A stretch of 64,000 bases of DNA from Rhizobium sp. R711. Its GTDB lineage: Bacteria > Pseudomonadota > Alphaproteobacteria > Rhizobiales > Rhizobiaceae. Of the stretch, positions 1-8,456 are shown in pieces. Position 1 is the first letter of the stretch. Every line of letters begins with the position of its first letter. The notes under the pieces were generated by a model that did no database searches, had not been told where the DNA came from, and saw only the letters and a list, made by a program, of their open reading frames with translations. The translations under genes were made by a program, and so were the position numbers. The DNA lies in the NCBI RefSeq assembly GCF_002211365.1, contig NZ_LOKZ01000037.1, forward strand, positions 186,001 to 250,000. Direction: 5' to 3'.

Positions 1-364
1 TTTGCGTACGAAGCTGGCGCTTGTATCGAGCCCTTGCGCAAGTGATTGGCTCGTGGTGCGGAGATTTGCCTCTTCGTTGACAGCCACACTGATGACAATC
101 TGTAAAGCAGTCGAAAAGCGCGTGTCGATCATGCTGAGTTGGGGCCTTACGTCTGAAGCCGGAGATCACAGATATTTACCGCGCAAATCCATTGTCAAGA
201 ACGCGTGGTTGAAATCACGGCGACGTGACTGAAACCTCGGGTAAGGCGCGGAGATCAGCGACGCGGCGCGCAGCGAAATGACGATGAAGGCCGTGGCCAC
301 CCACATGGCGCGTGCCGCCCTCACTGCTGGAACGCATTGCCTGTACACGTGATACTGTCACTGG
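1..364. other. Left-edge region with no recognised gene
   Basis: I can read short open frames on both strands here but none has a convincing ribosome binding site, a recognisable motif or codon use like the neighbouring genes. The stretch lies downstream of the minus-strand transporter gene that ends at 365. It may hold the 3' untranslated region of that gene or a degraded gene. Confidence 0.4.
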
Positions 365-1393
365 TCAGAGCCAGCCGATCCGCCGAAGCACCCAGAGCGT
401 CGCAACCGATGTGACCGTCACGAACACAACGATGATGATGAAGGCCCAGGTGTCGTTGACCCCCGGAATGCCTCCAACGTTCATCCCGAACAGGCCGGCC
501 ACCACGCTTGGCGGCAGTAGCAGGGCCGCCAGCGCCGCCAGTCGGTTGGAGTTGCGCGCAATCCGCTCACTGATCACGGTCGAAAGGTCGTCATGCAGAA
601 TGCCCGTGCGGTCGCGAATAGCGTCGAGGTATTCAATGAAGCGCATCAGCTTGTCGATCACTTCGCGCATCCGCAACTTGTCGCGCTCAAGGAGCCATGG
701 CGCGTCGTCATGCTCGATACGGTTCAAAGCATCGCGTTGCGGTGCAAGGTAACGGCGAAGCTGAACGGACCGCCGGCGCAACAGCTTCAAGCGCTCGCGC
801 ACCTCGCTTGCCTCACCTTGAAAAATCATCTCGTCAAGCTCGTCCACCTCTTCATCCATGGAGTCGAGCACGGGCTCCAGATCGCGCACAAGTTTGTCGC
901 CGATCAGCGACAGGAGATCTCCAGTGCGATGCGGGCCTTTGCCTTTCTCGAGCGCCAGACGAATGTCGCGAAGCGCGGTAATGTAGTGGCCGCGGTCCCG
1001 TAGCGAGATAACCTTGTTGACGTCGACCCACATGTGCAGTGGCACGAGATCGATATCGGTCTGCTTCTCCGGCTCTTCGTCCGGAGCGGTCGCGCACACG
1101 CCGCGAAGGATGATCAAGAGCCCATCGTCGACCGGTTCGACGCGTGGCCGCGTCTCCTCTTCGAGAAGCGCTTCCGTGACGAAGCTGTCGAGGCCGCTTT
1201 CCCTGTTGATCCAATCGGCCGCCGCCGCATGATTGCGTTCGAAATGCAGCCAGATGATCCCGTCCTCGGGCTTCCATCGTCGCGCTTGGGCAATATCCAG
1301 CTGAGTACAGCCACCCCGCCCATCCAAGAGCAGGGCGAAGCGCAATCCGGGCTCCGCGCCATAACTGAGCTTAGAGGTAGCTGGCATCTCCAT
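365..1393 (-). CDS. zntB: CorA/ZntB-family divalent metal transporter
   Basis: A member of the CorA/ZntB family of pentameric inner-membrane metal channels, which in this subfamily usually move zinc. The protein has a long soluble alpha/beta and helical N-terminal region. It is followed by two C-terminal membrane helices with the family signature GMN (seen as LFGMNVGGIPG) at the end of the first. The loop lacks the acidic MPEL-type sequence of true magnesium CorA, which favours the ZntB branch. An upstream frame continues to 1441, but MEMPATSK at 1393 is a more typical family start; its ribosome binding site is weak, so the start is uncertain. It is monocistronic and ends near the window edge. 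Confidence 0.85.
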   Translation of the reverse strand: MEMPATSKLSYGAEPGLRFALLLDGRGGCTQLDIAQARRWKPEDGIIWLHFERNHAAAADWINRESGLDSFVTEALLEEETRPRVEPVDDGLLIILRGVCATAPDEEPEKQTDIDLVPLHMWVDVNKVISLRDRGHYITALRDIRLALEKGKGPHRTGDLLSLIGDKLVRDLEPVLDSMDEEVDELDEMIFQGEASEVRERLKLLRRRSVQLRRYLAPQRDALNRIEHDDAPWLLERDKLRMREVIDKLMRFIEYLDAIRDRTGILHDDLSTVISERIARNSNRLAALAALLLPPSVVAGLFGMNVGGIPGVNDTWAFIIIVVFVTVTSVATLWVLRRIGWL

Positions 1394-1659
1394 CGCGCAC
1401 CGCACATCGCCAGAGGGAACCCAAAAATGCAGCCAACACAAAAGCTTGGCACCCGAAATTCTAACAGGTCGCGATCAAGGCGCAAGACCGCCGGGAACAA
1501 TGCCAGCGACATCACGCAACCTGGAATGCCGGCGCCCGCCTAGTCGACAAGTTCTCAAAATAGGTTGCCTTCGTCTGCAGAGACGATTTCAACACCGGCT
1601 ATATTGGCGTATTATCACCGAGTAACTTTGCGAGGCCGATCCAAAGAAGGAGGGCCGGC

Positions 1660-2565
1660 GTGACCACGACAACCAGCGATCACCAAAACTGGTCAGAAGG
1701 CTTCAACGCGCCTAACGCAGGCGCGGTGCCGCGCAACGTTCGTGACCTCACTCAGGATGCCGATGTTATCGTGCTGCTGCCCGATCCGTCCTCGGCACAG
1801 TCCTGCCTAGATCTGGCCGACGACGCGGCCGATGCCGTACAGGATAGCATCGCCGCCGTACATATCGGTGCCGACCCACTGGCGATGCTTGTGTCGGCTG
1901 AGGAAATCGAATTGCAGATGCTGCGGGAGCTTGAGGAAGGATCGACCCACGAGCGGTACGAGCGCGTCAAGCGGCTCTTCGGCGAGTGGAAACTCAGCGC
2001 TCCTCACCGGCAAAGCCTGGTGCTCGGCGATTGCCAGGGTGACCTGCGCCGCTGCGTCGGCGACGTGTGTCAGAACGCGTCGCTTGTCATCACGCCCTAC
2101 AGGGGCAATCTCGATGCCCGTGATGTCTTCCACAATGTCCTCTTTCATGAAGGCAAGCTTGTGCTCGTCCCGCCGGCCAGTGGCTACCGCGGACATCTGC
2201 TGGACCACGTTCTCATCGGCTGGAAACCGCATGAGCACGCGCGCCGCACAATGGTTGCCGCAAGGCGCTGGCTCCTCGCCGCCAACCGTATAACCGTGCT
2301 CTGTGTCGACGATAAGCCGAACAGGCATTACGAGAGCACCGCGAGGGAAATCTGCCGTCAGCTGGGACTCGATGCCGAGATCGTCGTCACCTCATCAACC
2401 GGCCGCTCGGTCGGCAACACCATCCTCGATTTTGGCACATCGGTGAACGCCACGTGCATTCTGATTGGCGCGTTCAAGCATGGGTATCTGCTCGAACTTC
2501 TCCTCGGCCGTGTTACCTATCGCCTGCTATCCCATGCCACTGTTCCGCTGCTGATGAGCCATTGA
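1660..2565 (+). CDS. Universal stress protein, two-domain UspA-like
   Basis: A 301-residue cytoplasmic protein of the UspA superfamily. Two Usp-like halves can be seen: residues about 35-170 (VIVLLPDPSS ... LVITPYRG) and about 180-300 (HVLIGWKPHEHARR ... CILIGAFKHGYLLELLLGRVTY). The second half keeps the G-rich end with the RVTYRLL and VPLLMSH pattern seen in ATP-binding Usp proteins; the first half is more diverged. Translation starts at GTG with a near-perfect AAGGAGGG Shine-Dalgarno at 1647-1654. Such proteins respond to starvation or redox stress, but the target is unknown. It stands alone, 94 bp after a region with no gene and 44 bp before the converging ArsR-type gene. Confidence 0.8.
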   Translation: MTTTTSDHQNWSEGFNAPNAGAVPRNVRDLTQDADVIVLLPDPSSAQSCLDLADDAADAVQDSIAAVHIGADPLAMLVSAEEIELQMLRELEEGSTHERYERVKRLFGEWKLSAPHRQSLVLGDCQGDLRRCVGDVCQNASLVITPYRGNLDARDVFHNVLFHEGKLVLVPPASGYRGHLLDHVLIGWKPHEHARRTMVAARRWLLAANRITVLCVDDKPNRHYESTAREICRQLGLDAEIVVTSSTGRSVGNTILDFGTSVNATCILIGAFKHGYLLELLLGRVTYRLLSHATVPLLMSH

Positions 2566-2609
2566 CAGGCGCCCAGCAAAGACAGCTCGCCCAACCCGTT
2601 GTATAGCTG

Positions 2610-2954
2610 TCAATCCGCCTTCGCTTCTCGGGGAAACCATCCGTAAGCACTCAGAATGGCCGTAGCGAGACCTGGAAAGCGTTCATCCAATTCCGAACAG
2701 CGCGAATGGTTACGCATTTCGACACCCTGACGCTCGCAGCGGATAAGGCCGGCCTCGCGCAGCACCTTGATGTGGTTCGATAGCGATGACTTGGGGATTA
2801 CGCGCTCGCGCATGTTGGCAAACGCAGCGCACGTCCCGCCGGAACCGCTGCCCGCAATTTGCGCGAATATCGCCGCGCGCTCCGGATCGGAGAGGGCATG
2901 CAGGATCGCTTCAGGCCGTACGTCCTCTATTGCTGGATGAAAGAGCGGTCTCAT
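2610..2954 (-). CDS. ArsR-family winged-helix repressor
   Basis: A 114-residue transcription factor with the ArsR-type winged helix. It begins with LHALSDPERAAIFAQI, the usual first helix of the fold, followed by the recognition region SSLSNHIKVLREAGLI and a basic wing (RCERQGVEMRNH). I do not see a classic CxC metal site, so it probably senses something other than As/Cd, as many SDR-linked members do. It is divergent from the SDR gene at 3062 with a 107-bp shared promoter region that contains palindromes (see 2991-3015). It is likely to repress itself and that SDR gene. Confidence 0.8.
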   Translation of the reverse strand: MRPLFHPAIEDVRPEAILHALSDPERAAIFAQIAGSGSGGTCAAFANMRERVIPKSSLSNHIKVLREAGLIRCERQGVEMRNHSRCSELDERFPGLATAILSAYGWFPREAKAD

Positions 2955-2990
2955 GATTTTTGTATATGGGGGCTTGAAACCAAGATCAAC

Positions 2991-3015
2991 AGTTCCGAAT
3001 TTCCGAACTACGGAA
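2991..3015. promoter_or_regulatory. Candidate operator palindromes for the ArsR-like repressor
   Basis: Between the divergent regulator and SDR genes, AGTTCCGAATTTCCGAACT (2991-3009) is a 19-bp inverted repeat with only three asymmetric positions. It overlaps a second repeat, TTCCG-N5-CGGAA (3001-3015). The position, 37-61 bp from the repressor start and 47-71 bp from the SDR start, suits a shared operator. The link to the regulator is inferred. Confidence 0.5.
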
Positions 3016-3061
3016 CAACGCCGTCAGTTCCGACGGCACTCCGAGTAGAAAGGAATGCAGG

Positions 3062-3808
3062 ATGGGCAAGCTCGCTGGAAAAGTCGCCGTCGTGACGGGA
3101 GGCTCCAAAGGGATCGGTGCCGCGATCGCCAAGGCACTCGCAGCCGAAGGCGCACAGGTGGTGGTGAACTACGCTTCGAGCAAGGCGGGAGCAGACGCAG
3201 TGGTCGAGACGATTACGGCGGCCGGTGGCAAAGCCATCGCAGTCCAAGGCGACGTTTCGAAGGCCGAACAGGCGCAGGGATTGGTGGACGCTGCAGTCAA
3301 GGAATTCGGTCAGCTCGACGTGTTGGTCAACAACTCTGGCGTCTACGAATTCGCGCCGATCGAGCAGGTGACCGAGGAACAATATCGTCGCATGTTCGAC
3401 GTGAACGTTCTGGGCGTTCTGCTGAGCACCCAAGCAGCGCTCAAGCATCTCGATGAGGGCGGCAGCGTCATCAACATCTCGTCGGCGGTGACCAGTCTGG
3501 CTCCGCCAGCCTCCAGCGTCTACACCGGGACAAAGGGCGCAGTGGACAGCATTACCAGCGTGCTTGCCAATGAGCTGGGCCCGCGCAAAATCCGGGTCAA
3601 TGCGATCCTCCCGGGCATCGTCGAGACCGAGGGAACCCACACAGCAGGGTTTATCGGCTCGGATTTCGAGCGCAGCGCAGTGACCCAGACTCCGCTCGGC
3701 CGCATTGGCCAGCCGGACGATATCGCCGGGATCGCCGTCTTCCTCGCTTCCGACGATGCCCGCTGGCTGACCGGCGAACGACTGGTCGCAAGCGGCGGTT
3801 TTCGCTGA
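3062..3808 (+). CDS. SDR-family oxidoreductase (3-oxoacyl-ACP-reductase-like)
   Basis: A 248-residue classical short-chain dehydrogenase/reductase. The NAD(P)-binding motif TGGSKGIG is near residue 12, NNSG near 90, the catalytic Ser in INISSAV near 140, and the YTGTK motif gives the Tyr and Lys. LPGIVETEG and SGGF close the fold. Cofactor preference looks like NADPH from the motif but is not certain, and the substrate is unknown; paralogues of this kind are often annotated as FabG-like or glucose dehydrogenases. The ATG follows AAAGGAATGCAGG. It is the divergent partner of the ArsR-like repressor and probably its main target. Confidence 0.85.
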   Translation: MGKLAGKVAVVTGGSKGIGAAIAKALAAEGAQVVVNYASSKAGADAVVETITAAGGKAIAVQGDVSKAEQAQGLVDAAVKEFGQLDVLVNNSGVYEFAPIEQVTEEQYRRMFDVNVLGVLLSTQAALKHLDEGGSVINISSAVTSLAPPASSVYTGTKGAVDSITSVLANELGPRKIRVNAILPGIVETEGTHTAGFIGSDFERSAVTQTPLGRIGQPDDIAGIAVFLASDDARWLTGERLVASGGFR

Positions 3809-3989
3809 TGATCCGTTGATGGTGTGCGTGCTCCTTCACCGGGCACGCACATCGCCTCGCGGCTGTAGCGCGCGACGGCTTAGACGCTGATCGCTGCGCT
3901 CCCTGCAGCTGTTGGTTTCCGATGGTCCCGCTCTTTGGGGAATGGCTCCATATCGGCCTTTGGCGCGATCCGGCCGGAGGCGTTGTCGC

Positions 3990-4733
3990 TCAAATCCGCA
4001 GGCTATCGTCCAGCCAGACACGGAAGCCGCCGCGAAAAGCGTTGTCGTTATTGCCGCGTCGACACTTCGGCGGCAACTCCTTGAGTCGGTCGATATTGCC
4101 GCCGCCGATCACGATGTAGTCAGGCAGTAGCGCCGCGCTTAGACGATCCACGACATCGAAGACCGATTTCCGCCATTTGCTTTTGCCCCGCCGCTTCAAA
4201 CCACGTTCGCCGACATAGTCCTCGAAGGTTGCTTTCCGGTAAGGCATGTGCGCCAGTTCCAGAGGCATGCAGACATTCTCGGCGATCATGGCCGAGCCGA
4301 GGCCAGTGCCGAGGCCGAGGAAGAGCATCCGGCCCTTCTCATAGCTGCCGATCGCCTGCATCAGGGCGTCATTGACCATCCGCACCGGCCGGCCGATGGC
4401 GACTTCGAAATCGAAATTCTTCCATCCGGGGCCAAGATTGAAGGGATCGGCCGCAGCCCGGTTGCCGACCACAGGGCCGGGGTAACCCACGGTGACGACA
4501 TCGTAATGCCAGTCGCTGGTAAGATCGCGCAGCGACGCCACCATCTTGGTCGCCGTCATCTGGTCGCCAGATTCGACCGCACGCCGCTCGCTGCCGCTGC
4601 TGAGTTCGACCTTCACATGCGACCCACCGACATCGACGGCAAGCACGATACGGTCGGCTGGCGCAGCACCGGCCTCGGGCTTGCCAGAGGTCCGCACCTG
4701 CTCCGCCACAGGGCTTCCAGCTATGTCTGTCAT
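3990..4733 (-). CDS. ppgK: ROK-family polyphosphate glucokinase-like protein
   Basis: A 247-residue sugar-kinase-fold protein. It begins with the phosphate-binding segment VDVGGSHVKVELSSGS and has VGYPGPV, a GPGWKNFDF stretch typical of polyphosphate glucokinases, and the adenosine/phosphate loop GLGTGLGSAMI. The family phosphorylates glucose with polyphosphate and/or ATP. ATG at 4733 is preferred because the upstream frame to 4796 is not ROK-like and AAAGGAG lies upstream of 4733. It is divergent from a GH15 glucoamylase at 4900, so released glucose could be phosphorylated here; that pairing is inference. The C-terminal tail is short and basic. Confidence 0.75.
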   Translation of the reverse strand: MTDIAGSPVAEQVRTSGKPEAGAAPADRIVLAVDVGGSHVKVELSSGSERRAVESGDQMTATKMVASLRDLTSDWHYDVVTVGYPGPVVGNRAAADPFNLGPGWKNFDFEVAIGRPVRMVNDALMQAIGSYEKGRMLFLGLGTGLGSAMIAENVCMPLELAHMPYRKATFEDYVGERGLKRRGKSKWRKSVFDVVDRLSAALLPDYIVIGGGNIDRLKELPPKCRRGNNDNAFRGGFRVWLDDSLRI

Positions 4734-4899
4734 CTCTTTCACGCTCCTTTGCCCGATCCGTGCACTCAATCCTTCCCGCGCTGCGTATCGGCGCAAGATC
4801 GGTACCGTCTGTCAAGCGCCACGCGCAATGCGGTGTTGCTTGATTTCAACCCAAGGATGGCTCACTGAAGAGGGTGCATACTAAGCGGAGGATCATCAC

Positions 4900-7308
4900 T
4901 TGAGCTTTCCGATCTTACCCCCCGGTTCCATAGACCCTCCCGGCGCTCCCGGTATTGAGCCTCGCTGGACATCAAGTGATAAGAGCGCGGTCGGCACCGC
5001 TATTGGCCCGGCAAGCCCCGTTTGGTTCACGGCAAGCCACGGCATCCTCAACGAGATCTATGCGCCCCGGCTCGATATGGCCTGCGTGCGTGATTTCGGT
5101 TTCATCGTGACGGCCGATGACTACTTTTCCGAGGAGAAGCGCGACGCCGATCATCAGGTGCAGGCGATCGAGGATGGCGTTCCGGCTTTCCGCCTCATCA
5201 ACACCGCCCGCGATGGTCGCTATCGCATCACCAAGACCATCTTCTCAGATCCCGAGCGGGAGGTCGTGCTGCAGGACGTCCGCTTCGAGGCGTTGATCGG
5301 CAACCTTTCCGACTACCAGCTGCATGCTCTCGTAGCGCCGCATCTCGTGAATGGGGGTGCCGACAACACCGCCTGGTGCGCCGATTTCAAGGGCAGACCG
5401 ATGCTGTTTGCCGAGGGCTCCGGACGAGTGCTCGCGGTTGCCGCCTCTGTACCTTGGCTGGCACGTTCGGCCGGCTATGTAGGCTTTTCCGATGGCTGGC
5501 AGACGCTGTCGCGTGGCGAGGGACTGAAAGAAGAGTACAGCTATGCCGCGTCCGGCAACGTTGCGCTATCGGGAACGCTCGACCTGCAGGCTGGCGAAGG
5601 GCGGGCACTGGTCGCAATAGGCTTCGGAACGCAGCCGGAAGAGGCTGCATTCCGTGCAATCCTCAGCCTGGAACAGGGTATCGAGCCAGCGCTCAGACGT
5701 TATCTGAGCGGCTGGCGGGATTGGCAGGCCGGCCTGCTTGCCCTCGACGAGCCCCATAATCCCACCCAGTTGAACCGATATCGTGTCAGTACCAGCGTGC
5801 TTGCCACCCACTGCGACGATGCTTCCGGCGCCATCATCGCCAGCCTTTCCATCCCGTGGGGCTTCAACAAGAGCGACGACGACCTCGGTGGCTATCATCT
5901 GGTCTGGACCCGCGATCTGGTGGAAACGGCAGGCGGATTGCTCGCCGCAGGCGCCAAGGCCGATGCGCGTTCGGTGCTCGATTATCTTTCGGCGATCCAG
6001 GAAGCGGACGGCCATTGGGTGCAAAACGCCTGGCTCGATGGTCGGCCCTACTGGCACGGCATCCAGATGGACGAGACGGCCTTTCCCATCCTGCTTTACG
6101 ACATGCTTTTGCGTGCCGGCGTGATCGGTCTCTCGGAGACCGGCCGATATCTGCCGATGATCGAGGCCGCCGCGGCCTATATCGTCACGAATGGGCCAGC
6201 CACCCAGCAGGATCGCTGGGAAGAGGACGCGGGCTACTCGCCCTTCACGCTCGCCGTCGAGATCGCCGGGTTGCTTGCCGCGGCTGATGCGACGGAAGCG
6301 GCCGGGCGGTTGTCTGCTGCGCAATATCTGCGGGAGGTGGCTGATGGCTGGAACGAGCGCATCGAAGAGTGGACCTACGCCACCGATACGGAGTTGTCGC
6401 GCCGTCTTGGCATCGACGGTTACTATGTTCGCATTGCCACGGCGACGGACGGCGCGTCTTCGCTCGGTCGAGACTTCATCCCGATCCGCAACCGCGACGA
6501 TGGCGGCGCCGTGCTCGAGGCGGACCTTCTCCTTAGCCCCGACGCGCTCGCCCTGGTACGGTTCGGTCTCCGGGCCGCCGACGACCCCCGCATCCTAGGC
6601 ACGATCGCAGCGATTGACGCCGAGCTGCGCCGTGACCTGCCGACCGGATCTTACTGGTACCGGTACAATGAAGACGGCTACGGCGAACGGATCGGTGGCG
6701 CCCCGTTCGCCGGCCGCGGTGTCGGGAGGCTTTGGCCACTTTTGACCGGTGAGCGCGCCCACTACGAACTCGCCGCCGGACGACGGGACGAGGCGCAACG
6801 CCTGCTGGCAGCGCTGGAGGCCTCGGCTAGCGGTGGCGGGCTCCTGCCGGAGCAGATCTGGGATAGCGATGACGTGCCGGAACGCGAGCTCTTCCTCGGT
6901 CGTCCTTCCGGCAGTGCCATGCCCCTGGTCTGGGCTCATGCGGAACATATAAAGCTGCTGCGCTCGATCCGCGACGGCGTAATCTTCGACATGCCGCCGC
7001 AGACCTTTGCTCGCTATGTCGCGGCAAAGCCTGCGCCAGCGCCTTTCTCGTGGCGGCCAAACGCCAAGCGCATCCATATGGCGCCCGGCCGTGCCCTGCG
7101 CATCGAATTGCCTGAGCCCGCCCTGATACACTGGTCCACCGACGGTTGGGCAACTGCCACCGACAGCCATGCCCGCGATACCGGCTTTGGCACCTACGTC
7201 TGCGACCTGCCGACGAAGGCGCTCGGTCCCGGCGCCATCGTCTTTACGGTTTTCTGGACGGATTCGCAGCGGTGGGAAGGTGCGGATTTCAAGATTGACG
7301 TGGTTTGA
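4900..7308 (+). CDS. GH15 family glucoamylase-like glycoside hydrolase
   Basis: An 802-residue protein with an N-terminal beta-sandwich (roughly residues 1-270, the glucodextranase N-like domain). It is followed by an (alpha/alpha)6 GH15 catalytic domain and a C-terminal beta domain from about 690. Family motifs are visible: WGFNKSDDDLGGYHLVWTRD, DGHWVQN, and WEEDAGYSPFT containing Glu441/442, the probable general acid. LLPEQIWD holds Glu651, the probable base. The reaction expected is hydrolysis of glucose from the non-reducing end of alpha-glucans. I see no signal peptide, so it may act in the cytoplasm. The TTG start is preceded by GCGGAGGA at about 7 bp spacing. It is divergent from the ppgK-like gene. 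Confidence 0.9.
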   Translation: MSFPILPPGSIDPPGAPGIEPRWTSSDKSAVGTAIGPASPVWFTASHGILNEIYAPRLDMACVRDFGFIVTADDYFSEEKRDADHQVQAIEDGVPAFRLINTARDGRYRITKTIFSDPEREVVLQDVRFEALIGNLSDYQLHALVAPHLVNGGADNTAWCADFKGRPMLFAEGSGRVLAVAASVPWLARSAGYVGFSDGWQTLSRGEGLKEEYSYAASGNVALSGTLDLQAGEGRALVAIGFGTQPEEAAFRAILSLEQGIEPALRRYLSGWRDWQAGLLALDEPHNPTQLNRYRVSTSVLATHCDDASGAIIASLSIPWGFNKSDDDLGGYHLVWTRDLVETAGGLLAAGAKADARSVLDYLSAIQEADGHWVQNAWLDGRPYWHGIQMDETAFPILLYDMLLRAGVIGLSETGRYLPMIEAAAAYIVTNGPATQQDRWEEDAGYSPFTLAVEIAGLLAAADATEAAGRLSAAQYLREVADGWNERIEEWTYATDTELSRRLGIDGYYVRIATATDGASSLGRDFIPIRNRDDGGAVLEADLLLSPDALALVRFGLRAADDPRILGTIAAIDAELRRDLPTGSYWYRYNEDGYGERIGGAPFAGRGVGRLWPLLTGERAHYELAAGRRDEAQRLLAALEASASGGGLLPEQIWDSDDVPERELFLGRPSGSAMPLVWAHAEHIKLLRSIRDGVIFDMPPQTFARYVAAKPAPAPFSWRPNAKRIHMAPGRALRIELPEPALIHWSTDGWATATDSHARDTGFGTYVCDLPTKALGPGAIVFTVFWTDSQRWEGADFKIDVV

Positions 7309-7718
7309 ACCCCTCCCCGAAAGCACATCGCTTGTCTGGAAAATCACGCTCGGTGTCCAAATCCTCGGACCTGCCCAACCGGCGCAAAACAAGTTTGCCC
7401 GCGATTTGCGAGCCGCCTCGGTCGCAAAAGGCTCGGCGGACCTTCTGTCGTTGTGGGCAGGAACTGGAGAAGGTGAGCTTTGGCGGTGCTCGACCTCCGA
7501 ACTGATCGACACCCTGTTTGCTGGATAGCTACCGACCAACCGCCGTCGCGCCGACTTGAGCGATTTCCATGACTTTTCAAAAGAATTCAAGGTACAGAGA
7601 TTGTATCGCAATGTGTCCAACGAGCCGCAGGATACAGCGAGATGCACGCCTGAATGCCGCAAACATATGCCGGATACATCAAGGGCGTCGGTAGCAGTGC
7701 AATAATGGAGATCACGCG
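7309..7718. other. Intergenic region between glucoamylase and response regulator
   Basis: This 410-bp stretch holds no intact gene. The part 7379-7528 reads as the tail of a broken enzyme gene (listed separately). The rest shows no recognised motif apart from the promoter and ribosome binding site (GGAG at 7707-7710) of the response regulator. Confidence 0.5.
7379..7528 (+). pseudogene. Possible 3' remnant of a nitronate monooxygenase-like gene
   Basis: The reading frame ending at TAG 7526-7528 gives a tail like LRAASVAKGSADLLSLWAGT followed by a Leu-rich last helix. This resembles the extreme C-terminus of 2-nitropropane dioxygenase/nitronate monooxygenases (pattern AxxKGSGDFSPLWAGQ then a TxxL helix). 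The upstream part of the enzyme is absent because the same frame runs into the out-of-frame end of the glucoamylase gene. The identification is by memory of the family tail and is tentative. Confidence 0.4.
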
Positions 7719-8456
7719 ATGGAACATATCGACCACATCCTGATTGTCGATGACGATCGCGAAATAAGGGAGCTCGTATCGAGCTACCTGAAAAAGAATG
7801 GCCTGCGCGTCACCGCCGTTCCGGACGGGCGGCATATGCGCTCCTTTCTCGAAGCGAACTCGGTTGATCTAATCATCCTTGACGTCATGATGCCCGGCGA
7901 CGACGGCCTCGTTCTTAGCCGCGAGTTGCGTGCCGGCCGACACAAGGCCATACCCATCGTCATGCTGACGGCCCGCACCGACGAGATGGATCGCATTATC
8001 GGTCTCGAGATGGGTGCGGACGACTACCTCGCCAAACCGTTTTCGGCACGCGAATTGTTGGCCCGCATCAAAGCTGTCCTTCGGCGTACCCGTATGCTGC
8101 CACCCAATCTGCAGGTGTCGGAGGCCGGTCAGTTGCTGAGCTTCGGCAAGTGGAAACTGGACACCACGGCACGCCACCTTATCGATTCCGACGGGACGGT
8201 GATCGCCCTTAGCGGCGCCGAATATCGCCTGCTGCGCGTCTTCATCGACCACCCCCAGCGCGTTCTCAACCGCGACCAGCTTCTCAACCTGACGCAGGGC
8301 CGCGACGCCGAGCTTTTCGATCGGTCGATCGACCTTCTGGTCAGCCGTGTCCGCCAGCGTCTCGGAGACGACGCCCGAGAGCCGATCTATATCAAGACCG
8401 TCCGCAGCGAGGGTTATGTCTTTTCAATGCCGATCGAGATCACCGAGGCCCGCTGA
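7719..8456 (+). CDS. OmpR-type two-component response regulator
   Basis: A 245-residue response regulator. The receiver domain (residues 5-120) has the acidic pair DDD at 11-13, the phospho-acceptor Asp55 in LIILDVMMPG, Thr in VMLTART and Lys107 in YLAKPF. A winged-helix OmpR/PhoB output domain (about 140-240) follows, with the ELFDRSIDLLVSRVRQRLGDD recognition region and YIKTVRSEGYVF. The start is supported by GGAG 8 bp upstream. Its stop overlaps the start of the kinase gene (TGATG), so the two are translationally coupled. The stimulus is unknown. Confidence 0.95.
   Translation: MEHIDHILIVDDDREIRELVSSYLKKNGLRVTAVPDGRHMRSFLEANSVDLIILDVMMPGDDGLVLSRELRAGRHKAIPIVMLTARTDEMDRIIGLEMGADDYLAKPFSARELLARIKAVLRRTRMLPPNLQVSEAGQLLSFGKWKLDTTARHLIDSDGTVIALSGAEYRLLRVFIDHPQRVLNRDQLLNLTQGRDAELFDRSIDLLVSRVRQRLGDDAREPIYIKTVRSEGYVFSMPIEITEAR

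Noticed and set aside
6595..7662. 355-residue minus-strand open frame opposite the glucoamylase
   Set aside because: Antisense frame in the GH15 gene, with no motif; it crosses the intergenic region without a ribosome binding site.
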